A stretch of DNA of 64,000 bases from Planctomycetaceae bacterium (GTDB lineage: Bacteria; Planctomycetota; Phycisphaerae; Tepidisphaerales; Tepidisphaeraceae): NCBI GenBank assembly GCA_027487775.1, contig JAIYCY010000025.1, positions 62,001-126,000 of the forward strand, read 5' to 3'. The position numbers and the translations under genes are program-made. A model generated the notes under the pieces. It saw only the letters and a program-made list of their open reading frames with translations, ran no database searches and was not told the DNA's origin. This document shows, piece by piece, positions 48,240 to 57,998 of this stretch; position 1 is the first letter of the stretch; each line of letters starts with the position of its first letter.

Positions 48240-49313
48240 ATAGGCTTTGCCGAATCGATTTGCGAGGAATGTTTCGAGTGTGACTTGTTCTTGTCGCACA
48301 AAGCCCTGAGTGGGCAGTTTGCCGGTCACATGCAGGTCGAGGATCGCACAGAAGCTGGCTGCCGTCGTCTTTTGGATCGCTGAGACGCGCTGTCCCATGA
48401 ACTCACCGGCGTAGACTTTTCGTGCGTCGGTCTGTTCAGTGAATCGTCCACCGCGCATGCCCTTGACGGTGCAGAAGATCAAGACGACATCCTGCGGCGT
48501 CATCGGGACTGCATTTTCCAGGATGTCCTTGAGCATGTCGCGCCGTTGATTCAATCGCAATTCGAACATCAGGAACTTGATCAGATCCCGGTGCCCGCGG
48601 TAGCGAATCGTCTTGTAATCAAGCTGCTGCACACGGCCCTGCAAGGTCTCGGCAAGTGTGCCGACACCGCCGCTGGTGTTGAACGCTTCGTAGTCCACGC
48701 CGTCGAGGCTGAAGGTTTCGTATCCTTCGAGGGGCAGCACCTCGGTCAGCTTTCCTGAGATGACGGCTTCGCAGGGATTTCCGTATTCGTTGATGAGTCC
48801 GTCGGTCGACCAGGTCAGGTTGTACTTCATTTCGTTGGTCGGGAAGACCGGAAGCGCGCCGACGCGGAGGCGAACTTCATGAAGGGTGTCGAAGGATCGA
48901 GCCAGATCATTGGCGGCGATGGACACAAACCCGGGCGCAAGGCCGCACTGTGGCATGAAGATTTGTCCGGGCCGGGCCTTCTCGCCGAGTGCGCGGGTGA
49001 TTCGTGTGGTTTCGACGTCTTCGGTCAGATCGAAGTAGCTCGCGCCCTGTTCGAGGGCGACGCGCGCGATGGTCGGGTTTTGCTGATAGCTGACCGCCGA
49101 CATCACCGAACGGCGCCCGGCCAGCGCCTTGGCGAGCGCGGCGGCATCGAGAACGTCGATGGCTTGTGTGCTCGCCTTGGCGACCTGTTTGACACGTTCA
49201 AGCGAGCCGGCATCCTGGTCCAGCACCAGCACGTCGTAATCCCCGGTGTCGGCCAAAAACTTCGCCGTCGCCGATCCGATCTTGCCCGCGCCAACCAATG
49301 CAACTGGATACAT
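48231..49313 (-). CDS. Saccharopine dehydrogenase-family enzyme (lysine dehydrogenase-like)
   Basis: A 360-residue NAD(P)-dependent enzyme with the N-terminal Rossmann motif VALVGAGKIGSATAKFLADT and the family C-terminal region (MKYNLTWSTDGLINEYGNPC, then FSLDGVDYEAFNTSGGVGTL). The length and sequence suit the single-domain group that includes bacterial L-lysine 6-dehydrogenase as well as saccharopine reductase-like proteins. It would act in lysine breakdown or synthesis in the cytosol. AAGGAAAAAGG precedes the ATG. Divergent from the 470-residue protein gene; 178 bp lie between. Confidence 0.85.
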   Translation of the reverse strand: MYPVALVGAGKIGSATAKFLADTGDYDVLVLDQDAGSLERVKQVAKASTQAIDVLDAAALAKALAGRRSVMSAVSYQQNPTIARVALEQGASYFDLTEDVETTRITRALGEKARPGQIFMPQCGLAPGFVSIAANDLARSFDTLHEVRLRVGALPVFPTNEMKYNLTWSTDGLINEYGNPCEAVISGKLTEVLPLEGYETFSLDGVDYEAFNTSGGVGTLAETLQGRVQQLDYKTIRYRGHRDLIKFLMFELRLNQRRDMLKDILENAVPMTPQDVVLIFCTVKGMRGGRFTEQTDARKVYAGEFMGQRVSAIQKTTAASFCAILDLHVTGKLPTQGFVRQEQVTLETFLANRFGKAYAV

Positions 49314-49491
49314 GCCTTTTTCCTTGGTTCAAAAACGTTCGACTCATTGCCCTTCTGAACAGACCGCATGCATCTGAACAAAGCCCAATGCAAAAAGCGC
49401 CCGAACAAAAGGGCTGTCAACCAGACGCGTGAAGGTTATAGTATACCGGCATCAAGGTGCTTCCCAAATCGGCTTTATTCGGAGGTTTGTC

Positions 49492-50904
49492 ATGTCGGAT
49501 CGCGATCTCAGCGTGCTCGAGCAATTCAAGTGGGAACCGCAGAAAAAGGCCGGCGCCTGGCTTCGCGCAGAGACCGAGCGCATCCTTGCGGGCAATGCTT
49601 GGGCGAGGCACTTTGCGCATCGACTTCACGCCGAGGCGGGCGTGCGGTTCATCGATCAGATCGGGCTTTTGATCATGCCCGACACGCCCGAGCGGCGAGC
49701 GACGCTCGCTTCGATTGGCTACGTCCCGACCCCGGTCAAGAGCGAAGGCCCCGCATTTCATCATCCCGGCGGGATGTTTCCGCGCGTGATGCTGGCCGAT
49801 CACCCCGACACCGACGTCGGGCTGAAGGTTGAACGCGTCGGCGACTTTGCCTCTGCCAATCGCCTCACCGAGAAGCCGACGGGCAAGCCCGGCGACCTCG
49901 CGCGATTCGTCAAGGCAAGCTCCGAAAATGGCATCCACATCTACGGCATGGAAATGCACGGACTGATGGGCGTTGAGAAAGACGTTCCCACGGTTTCACT
50001 CGACGATCAAGCGCTCGTTCTTGAATCCTTCATCACGCGTCCGCGCGTCGCGTCGATCGGTTCGGAAGCTGAGCTGTTTAAGACGACATTGAAGTTGGTG
50101 CAGGACGGCGTCGCGCGGGTCGGACGCGATCTGGCCTGCGATCTCTTCTTCCGCGCCGAGCGAGAATACTGGATGCGTCGTAACCGAGCTGCGCAGGTTC
50201 AGTATGCCCGTCAGGACAAACTCGGCATCGGCTGGGCCAATCACGATCATCACACGTATCGGGTCAGCCGCGACATGTTCCCGCATCTTGTTTCGATCTG
50301 GGAAGCGCTGGGTCTGTTTTGCCGTGAGCGTTTTTACGCAGGTCTTCAGGCGGGCTGGGGCGCACAGGTCATGGAACAGCCTGTCACCGGGATCATCACC
50401 TTCAACGATGTCGACATGAGCCCCGAAGAACTGATGGGCGATTTCTCGCACAACGGATTCTCGGAGAAGCGAGACAAACTCGGCACGATCGGCCTGTGGT
50501 GCGGCCTGCACGGCGAGGCTTTCTTCCAGGCGGGCATGCACCACCTCGAAGCGCAGTTCGATCATCACGCCCTCACCAAACAACTCGAATCCGAGCACGG
50601 CATCAAGACCATGAAGCCGTTCACCAATTTTCAATACCTCACGCAGGCCTTCACCGAGGGCGAGCGTTGGGATGTTGATCACGCCCGTATTGAGCACCTG
50701 CTCGCCAAGGGCCTGATCAACAAGGAACAGGCCGAGCTTTTCAAGACCAGCGGCGCGATCGGATCGCATTTGGAAAACCTGGAGCGGAACGACGGCTTCA
50801 AGGGATTCAATCAGGACGGCGTGAGCGAGATCATCGCCGCGACCGACCCGCGAAAACTCTCCGCGCAACTCGTCGGCGACAAAGGCGGGAAGTCGGGCCA
50901 CTGA
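49492..50904 (+). CDS. Uncharacterised 470-aa protein, possibly a metalloenzyme
   Basis: I do not recognise the family. The protein is soluble. The most striking stretch is GIGWANHDHHTYRVSRDMFP (about residues 241-260) followed by GLFCRERFYAGLQAGWGAQVMEQP and ITFNDVDMSPEELMGDF; the NHDHHTYR block and the later Glu could form a metal site as in vicinal-oxygen-chelate or HglS-type enzymes, which is inference only. A second His cluster is GMHHLEAQFDHHALTKQ. GGAGG precedes the ATG. Divergence from a lysine dehydrogenase-like gene suggests a shared pathway. Confidence 0.7.
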   Translation: MSDRDLSVLEQFKWEPQKKAGAWLRAETERILAGNAWARHFAHRLHAEAGVRFIDQIGLLIMPDTPERRATLASIGYVPTPVKSEGPAFHHPGGMFPRVMLADHPDTDVGLKVERVGDFASANRLTEKPTGKPGDLARFVKASSENGIHIYGMEMHGLMGVEKDVPTVSLDDQALVLESFITRPRVASIGSEAELFKTTLKLVQDGVARVGRDLACDLFFRAEREYWMRRNRAAQVQYARQDKLGIGWANHDHHTYRVSRDMFPHLVSIWEALGLFCRERFYAGLQAGWGAQVMEQPVTGIITFNDVDMSPEELMGDFSHNGFSEKRDKLGTIGLWCGLHGEAFFQAGMHHLEAQFDHHALTKQLESEHGIKTMKPFTNFQYLTQAFTEGERWDVDHARIEHLLAKGLINKEQAELFKTSGAIGSHLENLERNDGFKGFNQDGVSEIIAATDPRKLSAQLVGDKGGKSGH

Positions 50905-50953
50905 TCCACGGCTTTGCCGTCATGACCGTTGGCGAGGCAGATCCAAGAGACAA

Positions 50954-52333
50954 CTACCCTTCCGCATCGCGCGCGACGGCGGATCGGTCCATGCTCATGC
51001 GCAGATAACTGAACGTCGCCATGCCGCACAGGATGGTCGTGATGACAAAGAGCCACGATCCCACCCCGCCCCACTGCACGCCTGCGACCGCAAGTCCGCC
51101 GAAGAGAATCGTTCCAACGAATGGCGCGAGCATGCCGCGCAATCCTGTGAGCATGAGGTGCACGCCCATGTACGTGCTGACTTTTTCGGGCGTGGCGAAC
51201 GCATTTTGTCCGAGGTTCCACGCAAGGCTTCCGCCCGCCATCGACACTCCGAGGATCGCCGTTGCGATCGCGACCATCCAGAGATTTCCGCTCATCACGC
51301 CGATGACGATGGAGGCGTGGGTGATCAGAGCGCTTGCGCTTTGCAGCGTTCGGAATCGTACGATGTTCATTCGATCAAACAGATGAGCCCAAGGCTGAAT
51401 CATGAGCGTGGAGACGACGAACGGGATGAATTGAACCACAAGCGTTGCCAGCATGTATTCGCTTCGCGGGTCGGTCATCTCTGTGCTGACGAGTTTGTTG
51501 AGTGCCGGGTGCATCATCATGAATGAGGCGCCCTGTAGCATTTGTGCATGCTGGTATCGTCGAAAGAGTTTGTCGGTGCGAAGAAGTTCAAACGCGGCCC
51601 GCACGATGCCGACCGGGCCCAGTCTTGAGACGCGCGGCATCGGTTCGATATTGGCTGACTCCGGGTCGGCGTCGTTGACCGCAAAGGGCGCGTTGACCCG
51701 CTCCAGCACCGCAGCCTCTCCACGGACACGCACGCGGGAGAACTGCCATACGCCAACCAATCCGAGCACCGCGCAAAGCAGATAGATCAGTGCGTACGAA
51801 TCAGGCCTCCAGTCCAGAAGCGCCGCGCCGGCAAGCGTGGTCAGCGAGAGCGTCAGCCCGCTGACCATCGTCAGTCTTCCGACGATTCTTCCGCGTGCCG
51901 ATTTCGGGAAGTTAAATCGCCAGATCACGTTTCGCGTCGAGACGATTCCGCTGGAGAGAATCCGCGCGATGACGATGAGTGTCGCGAAAGCATACACACC
52001 GATTTCGCGCGGCAAGAACCATGTCAATGCGATCAACGCCACGCACGCCACGATCGCGATCTGCAGGTGATTAACGAACGCGACCTTTGGTCTTCGCTCG
52101 GCAAGTTCAGCCCAGAAGATCGCGACGATGTTGCCGAACATCGGAGCGGCGAAAATCACGGCAATGAGCAGAGCGCTTGCCCCGAAGAACTTCGCCGCCA
52201 CAACGGCGGCAAACGATCCTTCCGCCATGGCTGCCGCGAGCGGGAAGCTCAGGCTCGCCGCCAGTTCATGCCTGTAATTCGACCGCGACATGTAAGGCAG
52301 CCGTCGCGGAGAGAAATCAAACCAGCTGCGCAT
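50954..52333 (-). CDS. MFS transporter
   Basis: A 459-residue polytopic protein with about 12 hydrophobic helices in two halves joined by a cytoplasmic loop (about 205-260, rich in Arg and acidic residues). Loop 2-3 has the MFS-like pattern FGNIVAIFWAELAERRPKVA. No substrate can be inferred. ATG at 52291 is an alternative start. Confidence 0.85.
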   Translation of the reverse strand: MRSWFDFSPRRLPYMSRSNYRHELAASLSFPLAAAMAEGSFAAVVAAKFFGASALLIAVIFAAPMFGNIVAIFWAELAERRPKVAFVNHLQIAIVACVALIALTWFLPREIGVYAFATLIVIARILSSGIVSTRNVIWRFNFPKSARGRIVGRLTMVSGLTLSLTTLAGAALLDWRPDSYALIYLLCAVLGLVGVWQFSRVRVRGEAAVLERVNAPFAVNDADPESANIEPMPRVSRLGPVGIVRAAFELLRTDKLFRRYQHAQMLQGASFMMMHPALNKLVSTEMTDPRSEYMLATLVVQFIPFVVSTLMIQPWAHLFDRMNIVRFRTLQSASALITHASIVIGVMSGNLWMVAIATAILGVSMAGGSLAWNLGQNAFATPEKVSTYMGVHLMLTGLRGMLAPFVGTILFGGLAVAGVQWGGVGSWLFVITTILCGMATFSYLRMSMDRSAVARDAEG

Positions 52334-52747
52334 CGATGTCCAGACGGTTCATCAAACCAAAAGCCCACAAGCCCCGACTGAAAAATCCAAAACAAGTGCT
52401 CAGAACATTCCGTGCCGATTTCTGAATGTCAGAGCCAACGTCGTCGACCATGAGTCGAGTCACGCCAGCGTGAGACATCGCCTGACTTGGGATCCAATCA
52501 AATCGACACACCAAACAAAACGGGTCCCCAGCCGTTGGACTGTAGGACCCGAACGAAAAGACGATCAAACGTCTGGTCGGCATGTCATCAAAGCATCAGC
52601 CACAACATCCACGCCGGCGACCGAAATCGCGGCTCATTCGGGCATGACGAGAATCGTACACAACAACCTGACATCGATGACCCAGGTAACCGATCAGCCC
52701 ATGAGCTGGAAGCAAACCGGCAGGTCGATTGAGAGCCCAAGAGCCGA
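52334..52747. other. 414-bp spacer, no gene seen
   Basis: Between the start of the MFS gene and the 3' end of a small lipoprotein gene. It carries an intrinsic terminator for the latter at 52507-52551; the left part should hold the MFS promoter, for which no clear boxes are seen. Confidence 0.5.
52507..52551 (-). terminator. Intrinsic terminator downstream of the small lipoprotein gene
   Basis: In the minus direction CGGGTCC and GGACCCG form a 7-bp stem with a 17-base loop, followed by TTTTGTTTGG. It lies about 200 bp past the lipoprotein stop, which is far but without any gene between. Confidence 0.5.
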
Positions 52748-52978
52748 TTACGGCCCGATGCCGCGCACGTGCCACACGGTGAGGTTCGTCACCGGACGCA
52801 GCAGAAGGGCATGATCGATGTCGTCCTGCGCCATCTTCCACTCCATGGCCATGGTGCGGCCGATCGCATTGGCTCGCTCCTTGGCGGTGTAAGCCGGAGT
52901 GCTGCAGCCGATACCGGCAGCGCTGACTGCGCCGCAAATAAGAATGCCGGCCATCCAACGTCGCGAATTTTGCTTCAT
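52748..52978 (-). CDS. Small lipoprotein, 76 aa
   Basis: MKQNSRRW, a hydrophobic core and a lipobox AAGIGC at residues 20-25 make this a probable lipoprotein. The mature 51 residues are helical and contain AMEWKMAQDDIDHALLLRP; family not recognised. GAGGAT lies six bases before the ATG. It follows a 56-residue membrane protein gene on the same strand. Confidence 0.65.
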   Translation of the reverse strand: MKQNSRRWMAGILICGAVSAAGIGCSTPAYTAKERANAIGRTMAMEWKMAQDDIDHALLLRPVTNLTVWHVRGIGP

Positions 52979-53128
52979 GGGTCGATCCTCGTTGAGTCGT
53001 CCGCGAGACAGAACAAGGAAGTTACCCCGACGACGCCCCCGCGTCAAAGGACCGACAACCTCTTCGACAACTCAAAATCCCCTCAACCCGCCGATCCGGC
53101 TCCACGACGTGCCATGCCACGGGCATGA

Positions 53129-53299
53129 TCAACCCAGCAGCACACGCCCGACCATCAGCAAACCGGCATAGAGGATCAGGCATATCACCGATCCGGTCAC
53201 AAGATGCCAACGCCTCCGCGTGGGGGATTCATCCGTCGCCACCGACGCGAACCCGTTCGACCCGACTGCACCGGCCGACGATTGGACTGCTGCTCGCAT
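53129..53299 (-). CDS. Small single-span membrane protein, 56 aa
   Basis: A short protein with an Ala/Ser-rich N terminus, an RRR cluster and one C-terminal membrane helix (LVTGSVICLILYAGLLMVGR). GAAGGG lies seven bases before the ATG, which supports translation. No family recognised. Located 150 bp before the small lipoprotein gene. Confidence 0.5.
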   Translation of the reverse strand: MRAAVQSSAGAVGSNGFASVATDESPTRRRWHLVTGSVICLILYAGLLMVGRVLLG

Positions 53300-53659
53300 C
53301 GCTTCACCCTTCCAAATCAACTCACCCGCTCCAAGTCGATCCAAATTCTTGATGTCAATCCACCGGCCAACGGTGTTCCCATTCAAGGACGCCATCCGTT
53401 CGCAATCGATTTCAGACGTCTCGACGATAGGTCAGCCAACGGTTCAAGTCAGAAGTCGCCACGCCTATGAAATATGCCATTGAATCTGCCAACAGGCACC
53501 GCGATTTTCGCCCTGCTCAGTCGTAAGACGCCCCCGTCCCCGGTCGGGCTGTAACGCCTTTGCTGGGCGTGTCGGCGGAACGCGGTCGATTCGCCGCTGA
53601 ACGCGGTTCGTCCGACGTCAATTCACGAGTCGCTGGCCATCCGATTCAGGGCCCGAGTA
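53300..53659. other. 360-bp spacer, no gene seen
   Basis: Contains a pair of related words near 53567-53610 (GGCGGAACGCGGTCGATTC and GCCGCTGAACGCGGTTCGTCC), a possible decayed two-unit repeat downstream of the DUF4159 gene. Nothing else is recognised. Confidence 0.4.
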
Positions 53660-56035
53660 TCAGGGCACAGTTCGGGCCGGCGAGGTCGCACCCACCGTCG
53701 TCGGAACCTTCGGCTTGGGCCCGCCCTGTTCGCCGATCGCATAGAGCAGCACCCGTCGAACCAATTCTGTCGCCGTCGCGGGTGCGTAGCCCATGATGCC
53801 GTCGATCTGGTTTCCGGTGATGCCTGCCGACAGGTCTTCGGGGCTGTAGATCACGCCCACGCGTTCTCCGAACTTAAGTGCCCGCAGCCGCGGCTGCGTG
53901 AGTTGTCCGACGAGCGATCGGATGGCATAGGCGCGATACCGCACTTGAAGTGCCTGATTGTTTTGCGGTGCGTAGATCGAATGATTCATCGGAAGCATCG
54001 CGCCACCGTCGGGGCCGGCGTCTGTCCAGAGGTTGCCGAGTTGGCCTTCGATGGCGGTTCGAAACTCGCTTGCCCCGCCGGCGGCATCGATGAGCAGCAA
54101 TCCTCCGCCGGCCACAAACGCCTGGAGATCGGCGTTCATGTCGGCCGTCAGTTTGATGCTATCCGTCCCCGTCAGATGTGCCACGTGAAACTCGCCAAGC
54201 CTGGCGCGATTTTCTGGCTGTGACAGGTCGATCGACTCCACAGATAGTTCGAGCTTGTCGCTTCTCCGCAGCGAGGCGGCGAGTTGTCTCCATCCGCCGG
54301 GCTCTGGATTCCAATTGCCTGGATACTGAAGCCGCGCGACACGCACCGTCCGCGTCACGGGAAAGTCGGTGTCGAGTTCGGCGTAATGACTTCGACCTTT
54401 GTAATTGGCATGTTCCTTATCGACCGCGTACTGATAGATCATCGTTGCAAGTTCGAAGCTTTCCCGGCGTGTCTGATCGTTCAGTTGCCAGTGTCGTCCC
54501 ATGTCTTCTTCGAGAAAGATCGCAAGCTCGCGCACGCCGTTGCTCACACCCGTCACACGCGGTTTCCTGCGCATGTTCTCCAGTTGAAACTGCTGATTGG
54601 TAAAGATCGGATGCGTAGCCGGCAGGACACGCGCTTCGTACTGGGGGAAGAGTTCGCTCATCAAGTCCATGGCCGACTTGCTGAAGGGCTTGCGGTCGCA
54701 GTCGGCATTGAACAACAGCATCCCGCCTCGCTCCACATACTCACGCAGCTTCGCCTTGTCGGCATCCGGAAGTCGGATCGGCAAACTCCCCGCAATGTAC
54801 GCCACGGGCGCATCGAAGAGGTCGCGCACGGATCCCACCGACAAATCGATGATCTGCCAGTTCAGGTATCGTTCGGACTGTTTGCCGACGAATCGCGCGA
54901 TGTTGGCGGTATCACGAGGTCGCTGGTTCCAACCCGCTTCGACCAGTTTCCCCGCGCGGTCGAGGTTGGCGTATTTGATCTTGTTGAAGACGACGGGCTC
55001 ACGGCCTCGGCTGAGGAACAGCAGCGCGAAGCTCGTGCCCACGACGTCGCCGTTGTAGTTCCATGAGCCGCGGTTGCTCTGATCTGCGATCAGAAACTCC
55101 GAGCCCAGCTTGAACCAATCTGAGTCCTTGAAGTACTTCAATCCACTCGCCACGCCGATCCGCTCAACGCCGTAGAGCGTGTAGAGCCTTGCGTTGATGC
55201 TCGATCCGCGCCGGACGAGTTCGGGGATCTGGGTCGTGAGAAATTTGATTCCTTCCTCGATCGGTCGATTGATGGTGTTGCCCGTACAGTTGATTCCCTT
55301 GTCGGCGTGCAGGTAATCCTGCGTGATGAAGAGTGTCGCAACGCCCGCGGCGGTCATCGATGCGTTGGTCGGGTGGTTGCCCTGGCCTCTGGAATCGTAA
55401 CTCCATCCGCCGAGCTTTTTATCCTGCGTACGGAGCCATGCTTCTTCGGTCATGGTCCAATACCAGGCGGGTATTTCGCTGCGTGGCATTTGCGCCCCCG
55501 CCCACACGCCCAGCACGCCGTACTGGCTGACCGACATGTCGATGCGCGGAGAGTCGCGGAGGATGTAGTCGTACAAGCCTGTGTCAGATCGCCCGGGTTT
55601 GCGTTCCATGCCCGCGAGGTTCAGTCGTAGGTCGCGCTCGGCGGCCTTTAGATTGTCCGGCGTCGGTGGCAGGAGCGGCCAGACCTGAGCGCGAATCCCA
55701 AGCGCGTAGTACCCGATGATGTCCGCCTCTCGCAGGAAATTCACCGCCTCGACGATGCGCGGATCATTCGGACTCTCGCCCGCCGACAACAATGCGTAGG
55801 TCGCCAAGGCAGTTCGTCCGCCCCATTGCCCTGCGTCAGCGCTGTGGTCCGAACCGGGACCCCGAGTCGCTGTAACCTCCCAATGACCGTTTCTCTGCTG
55901 CGAATAGATGAATGCCACACCTCGCTTGATCGCCTGATCCACCTGCTCTGGCGTCGCCGCTCTGACCGGCACGGTCAGAAACGCGACCACGGTCAACGCA
56001 ACACAGCACATCATCCGGACGACTTGCCACCGCAT
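53660..56035 (-). CDS. DUF4159 protein with N-terminal prenyltransferase-like alpha/alpha toroid
   Basis: A 791-residue exported protein. A signal peptide (to about residue 27, VPVRAA) precedes a squalene-cyclase/prenyltransferase-like toroid (about 28-340) marked by AIKRGVAFIYSQQRNGHWEV, QWGGRTALATYALLSAGESP and DKKLGGWSYDSRG. The second half is two DUF4159-type class I glutamine amidotransferase-like domains (YVERGGMLLFNADC; FVAGGGLLLIDAAGG). The family is typical of planctomycetes and of unknown role. GGAGG precedes the ATG. Confidence 0.85.
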   Translation of the reverse strand: MRWQVVRMMCCVALTVVAFLTVPVRAATPEQVDQAIKRGVAFIYSQQRNGHWEVTATRGPGSDHSADAGQWGGRTALATYALLSAGESPNDPRIVEAVNFLREADIIGYYALGIRAQVWPLLPPTPDNLKAAERDLRLNLAGMERKPGRSDTGLYDYILRDSPRIDMSVSQYGVLGVWAGAQMPRSEIPAWYWTMTEEAWLRTQDKKLGGWSYDSRGQGNHPTNASMTAAGVATLFITQDYLHADKGINCTGNTINRPIEEGIKFLTTQIPELVRRGSSINARLYTLYGVERIGVASGLKYFKDSDWFKLGSEFLIADQSNRGSWNYNGDVVGTSFALLFLSRGREPVVFNKIKYANLDRAGKLVEAGWNQRPRDTANIARFVGKQSERYLNWQIIDLSVGSVRDLFDAPVAYIAGSLPIRLPDADKAKLREYVERGGMLLFNADCDRKPFSKSAMDLMSELFPQYEARVLPATHPIFTNQQFQLENMRRKPRVTGVSNGVRELAIFLEEDMGRHWQLNDQTRRESFELATMIYQYAVDKEHANYKGRSHYAELDTDFPVTRTVRVARLQYPGNWNPEPGGWRQLAASLRRSDKLELSVESIDLSQPENRARLGEFHVAHLTGTDSIKLTADMNADLQAFVAGGGLLLIDAAGGASEFRTAIEGQLGNLWTDAGPDGGAMLPMNHSIYAPQNNQALQVRYRAYAIRSLVGQLTQPRLRALKFGERVGVIYSPEDLSAGITGNQIDGIMGYAPATATELVRRVLLYAIGEQGGPKPKVPTTVGATSPARTVP

Positions 56036-56173
56036 GAAAACCTCCACCATTCACTGACCGAGAGTCGCAACCTGTCGAAGATCGACTTCTCCCTCGCCGC
56101 ACGCCGATCCTCGCTCTGGCGAAGCTTAACGGATGGGCAAGGCGATTGACACGAATTCCTGAGACCCGCCTTC

Positions 56174-56217
56174 AAAAAAAAACGCGAGGACCGTCGCTAA
56201 TCCTAACGACGGTCCTC
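56174..56217 (-). terminator. Strong intrinsic terminator after sppA
   Basis: In the minus direction GAGGACCGTCG and CGACGGTCCTC form a perfect 11-bp stem with a 10-base loop, followed by GCG and nine consecutive T. It lies about 95 bp beyond the peptidase stop codon. It is the clearest Rho-independent terminator of the window. Confidence 0.9.
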
Positions 56218-56309
56218 TTTGATTCGCTCTCCCGGGCCAACGGGCACCAGGTCGATCACACAATCTCGGTCGGCCTTGAGTGGGCCACTCAGCTCAAGGT
56301 TCTGTCGTG

Positions 56310-57485
56310 TTACTGACCGCGCCACATGTACATGAGCTGGGGCCTGGTCAGTTCGTGGATCAGTTCAGGCGTCACCTGCACGTTCAATCCACCATTCGCC
56401 GATGCACCCAGAGCCGCACTGGCCTGTGCCCCGCCGAGGATGTCAAAGAATGTGGGCTCGCGCTCGAATCGAACCACATGCGGCTTGGTGAGCCCCGCCG
56501 AGGTGCTGGCGGCCGCGATCGCGTCTGAGAGGAATCCGAGCTGATCGACGAGCCCCAGTTCCAGCGCCTGATCGGCGGAGTAGATTTTCCCGTTGGCGAT
56601 TTCCTCGAGTGGCCGCTTCAGTCGATCGCCGCGCCCTTCCTGGATCACGTCCTTGAACGTGTCGAAGGCGTCATTGAGGATGCTCTTGAAGTAGGCTTCA
56701 TGTTCCGGGGTGAGCGGCGTGAGCGGTCCGCCGGCGGCCTTGAATGTGGCGCCGTCGCTGACGATCGTGCCGTCCTTCACGCCGTACTTCTCGCCCATTC
56801 CCGAAAAGTCGAATCGAGAAAAGAGCACGCCGATGCTTCCGGTCAGCGTTGTTCGCTGGGCGAAGATCTGGTCCCCGGCACACGCGATGTAGTAACCACC
56901 GCTGGCCGCCAGCGAGGACATCGACACGATGACAGGGATCTGCTTCTCGGCCTTGATCTGTTTGATGCGTTCGTAGATCTCGTCGCTCGGGGTGACGGCG
57001 CCGCCCGGCGAATCGATTTCGACCACGAGCGCCTTGATGTTGTCATCACTGGCGACGCGTTCGAGCATGTTCATGAACTGGTTTTTGCTCGGTTCCATGA
57101 TCGCGCCGTCGAGACGGACGATCGCGATTTTTTCCTTGCGATCGCCGGCCATCTCCACACGTTCGATCACGCCGCGACGCTGCGCCGTCGCCGCACCTTC
57201 GCCTGCCAGAGCGGCCATCAGCAGAACGTTGAACACCACCGACCCGACGAGCAGCAACAGCAGCAGCACGATCACCACGATTTTGCCCGCCCCGCCACCG
57301 CCGCTTGGTCGCGGCATCGGGTACATGCCCGGCGGAATCGCGCCGCCCGGGGCCATGCCATAACCGGGAGGCGGACCGTATCCCATCTGACCCTGCGGCG
57401 CAGGGTAGCCTTGTTGCGTTGCATAAACAGGCGATTGACCTGGCCCTTGCACGGGCCCCTGTCCGGGTGGCGGTGTCTGTGACAT
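56310..57485 (-). CDS. sppA: Signal peptide peptidase SppA-type serine protease
   Basis: A 391-residue S49 peptidase. The first 55 residues are Pro/Gly/Gln-rich and cytoplasmic, followed by one membrane helix (VIVLLLLLLVGSVVFNVLL). The protease domain has VVEIDSPGGAVTPSDEIYER, the catalytic Ser in SMSSLAASGGYYIACAG, TTLTGSIGV, and a Lys in the following VKDGTIVSDGATFKAAG block. It cleaves leftover signal peptides in the membrane. The Pro-rich leader is unusual. Followed by a strong intrinsic terminator. Confidence 0.9.
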   Translation of the reverse strand: MSQTPPPGQGPVQGPGQSPVYATQQGYPAPQGQMGYGPPPGYGMAPGGAIPPGMYPMPRPSGGGGAGKIVVIVLLLLLLVGSVVFNVLLMAALAGEGAATAQRRGVIERVEMAGDRKEKIAIVRLDGAIMEPSKNQFMNMLERVASDDNIKALVVEIDSPGGAVTPSDEIYERIKQIKAEKQIPVIVSMSSLAASGGYYIACAGDQIFAQRTTLTGSIGVLFSRFDFSGMGEKYGVKDGTIVSDGATFKAAGGPLTPLTPEHEAYFKSILNDAFDTFKDVIQEGRGDRLKRPLEEIANGKIYSADQALELGLVDQLGFLSDAIAAASTSAGLTKPHVVRFEREPTFFDILGGAQASAALGASANGGLNVQVTPELIHELTRPQLMYMWRGQ

Positions 57486-57607
57486 ATCTGCGTCTCGCTT
57501 CCGTTGAATGTTTCTCGTCTAACCCAATACCCACGCCGACTCACCTATAGCGCAGGCCCGACTCTCTTCTCCCGACCCTGGCGAAGTATAGCCACACTCC
57601 GCCCGAT

Positions 57608-57673
57608 CATCATCACAACTCCCTGTTCATCATCACCACCTTCCGCCCATCATCACATCGCCCCCATCATCAC
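57608..57673. repeat. CATCATCAC array, four units of 17-20 bp
   Basis: CATCATCAC occurs at 57608, 57628, 57648 and 57665, each followed by a C-rich variable filler. A fifth, weaker CGTCACCAA lies at 57685. Only the nine-base core is conserved. Confidence 0.7.
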
Positions 57674-57860
57674 CACGCGCCCTTCGTCACCAACCGCTGA
57701 ATCGAAGGGCTCCGGTTCCATCAACCCGATCGTCCGAAGTCGTCGATCTCACGAAGACGTCTCCACCAGACACCTCAACCGAGCGCAATCCAACGCCAAA
57801 CTTCATTCGCCAACCGGTCGGGGCCATATCCGCGTCACAGCAGGCCTCCATTTCAACCCC

Positions 57861-57896
57861 CGCGCTGCGCACTTGCGTCCGCAGTCGCGCAGCGCG
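57861..57896. repeat. 36-bp dispersed palindrome (REP-like), copy 2
   Basis: Same 10-bp arms (CGCGCTGCGC/GCGCAGCGCG) and 16-base loop as the copy at 13784-13819, in inverse orientation; 32 of 36 positions agree after reversal. Confidence 0.8.
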
Positions 57897-57998
57897 TTAC
57901 GAGTTTTCGTCTCTCAAACCTCGTTTTTTGCAAAATATCGACCCATCCCCACGTCTTCGCGCCTCACTTGATCCCACGACCACGACCCATTGAACACC

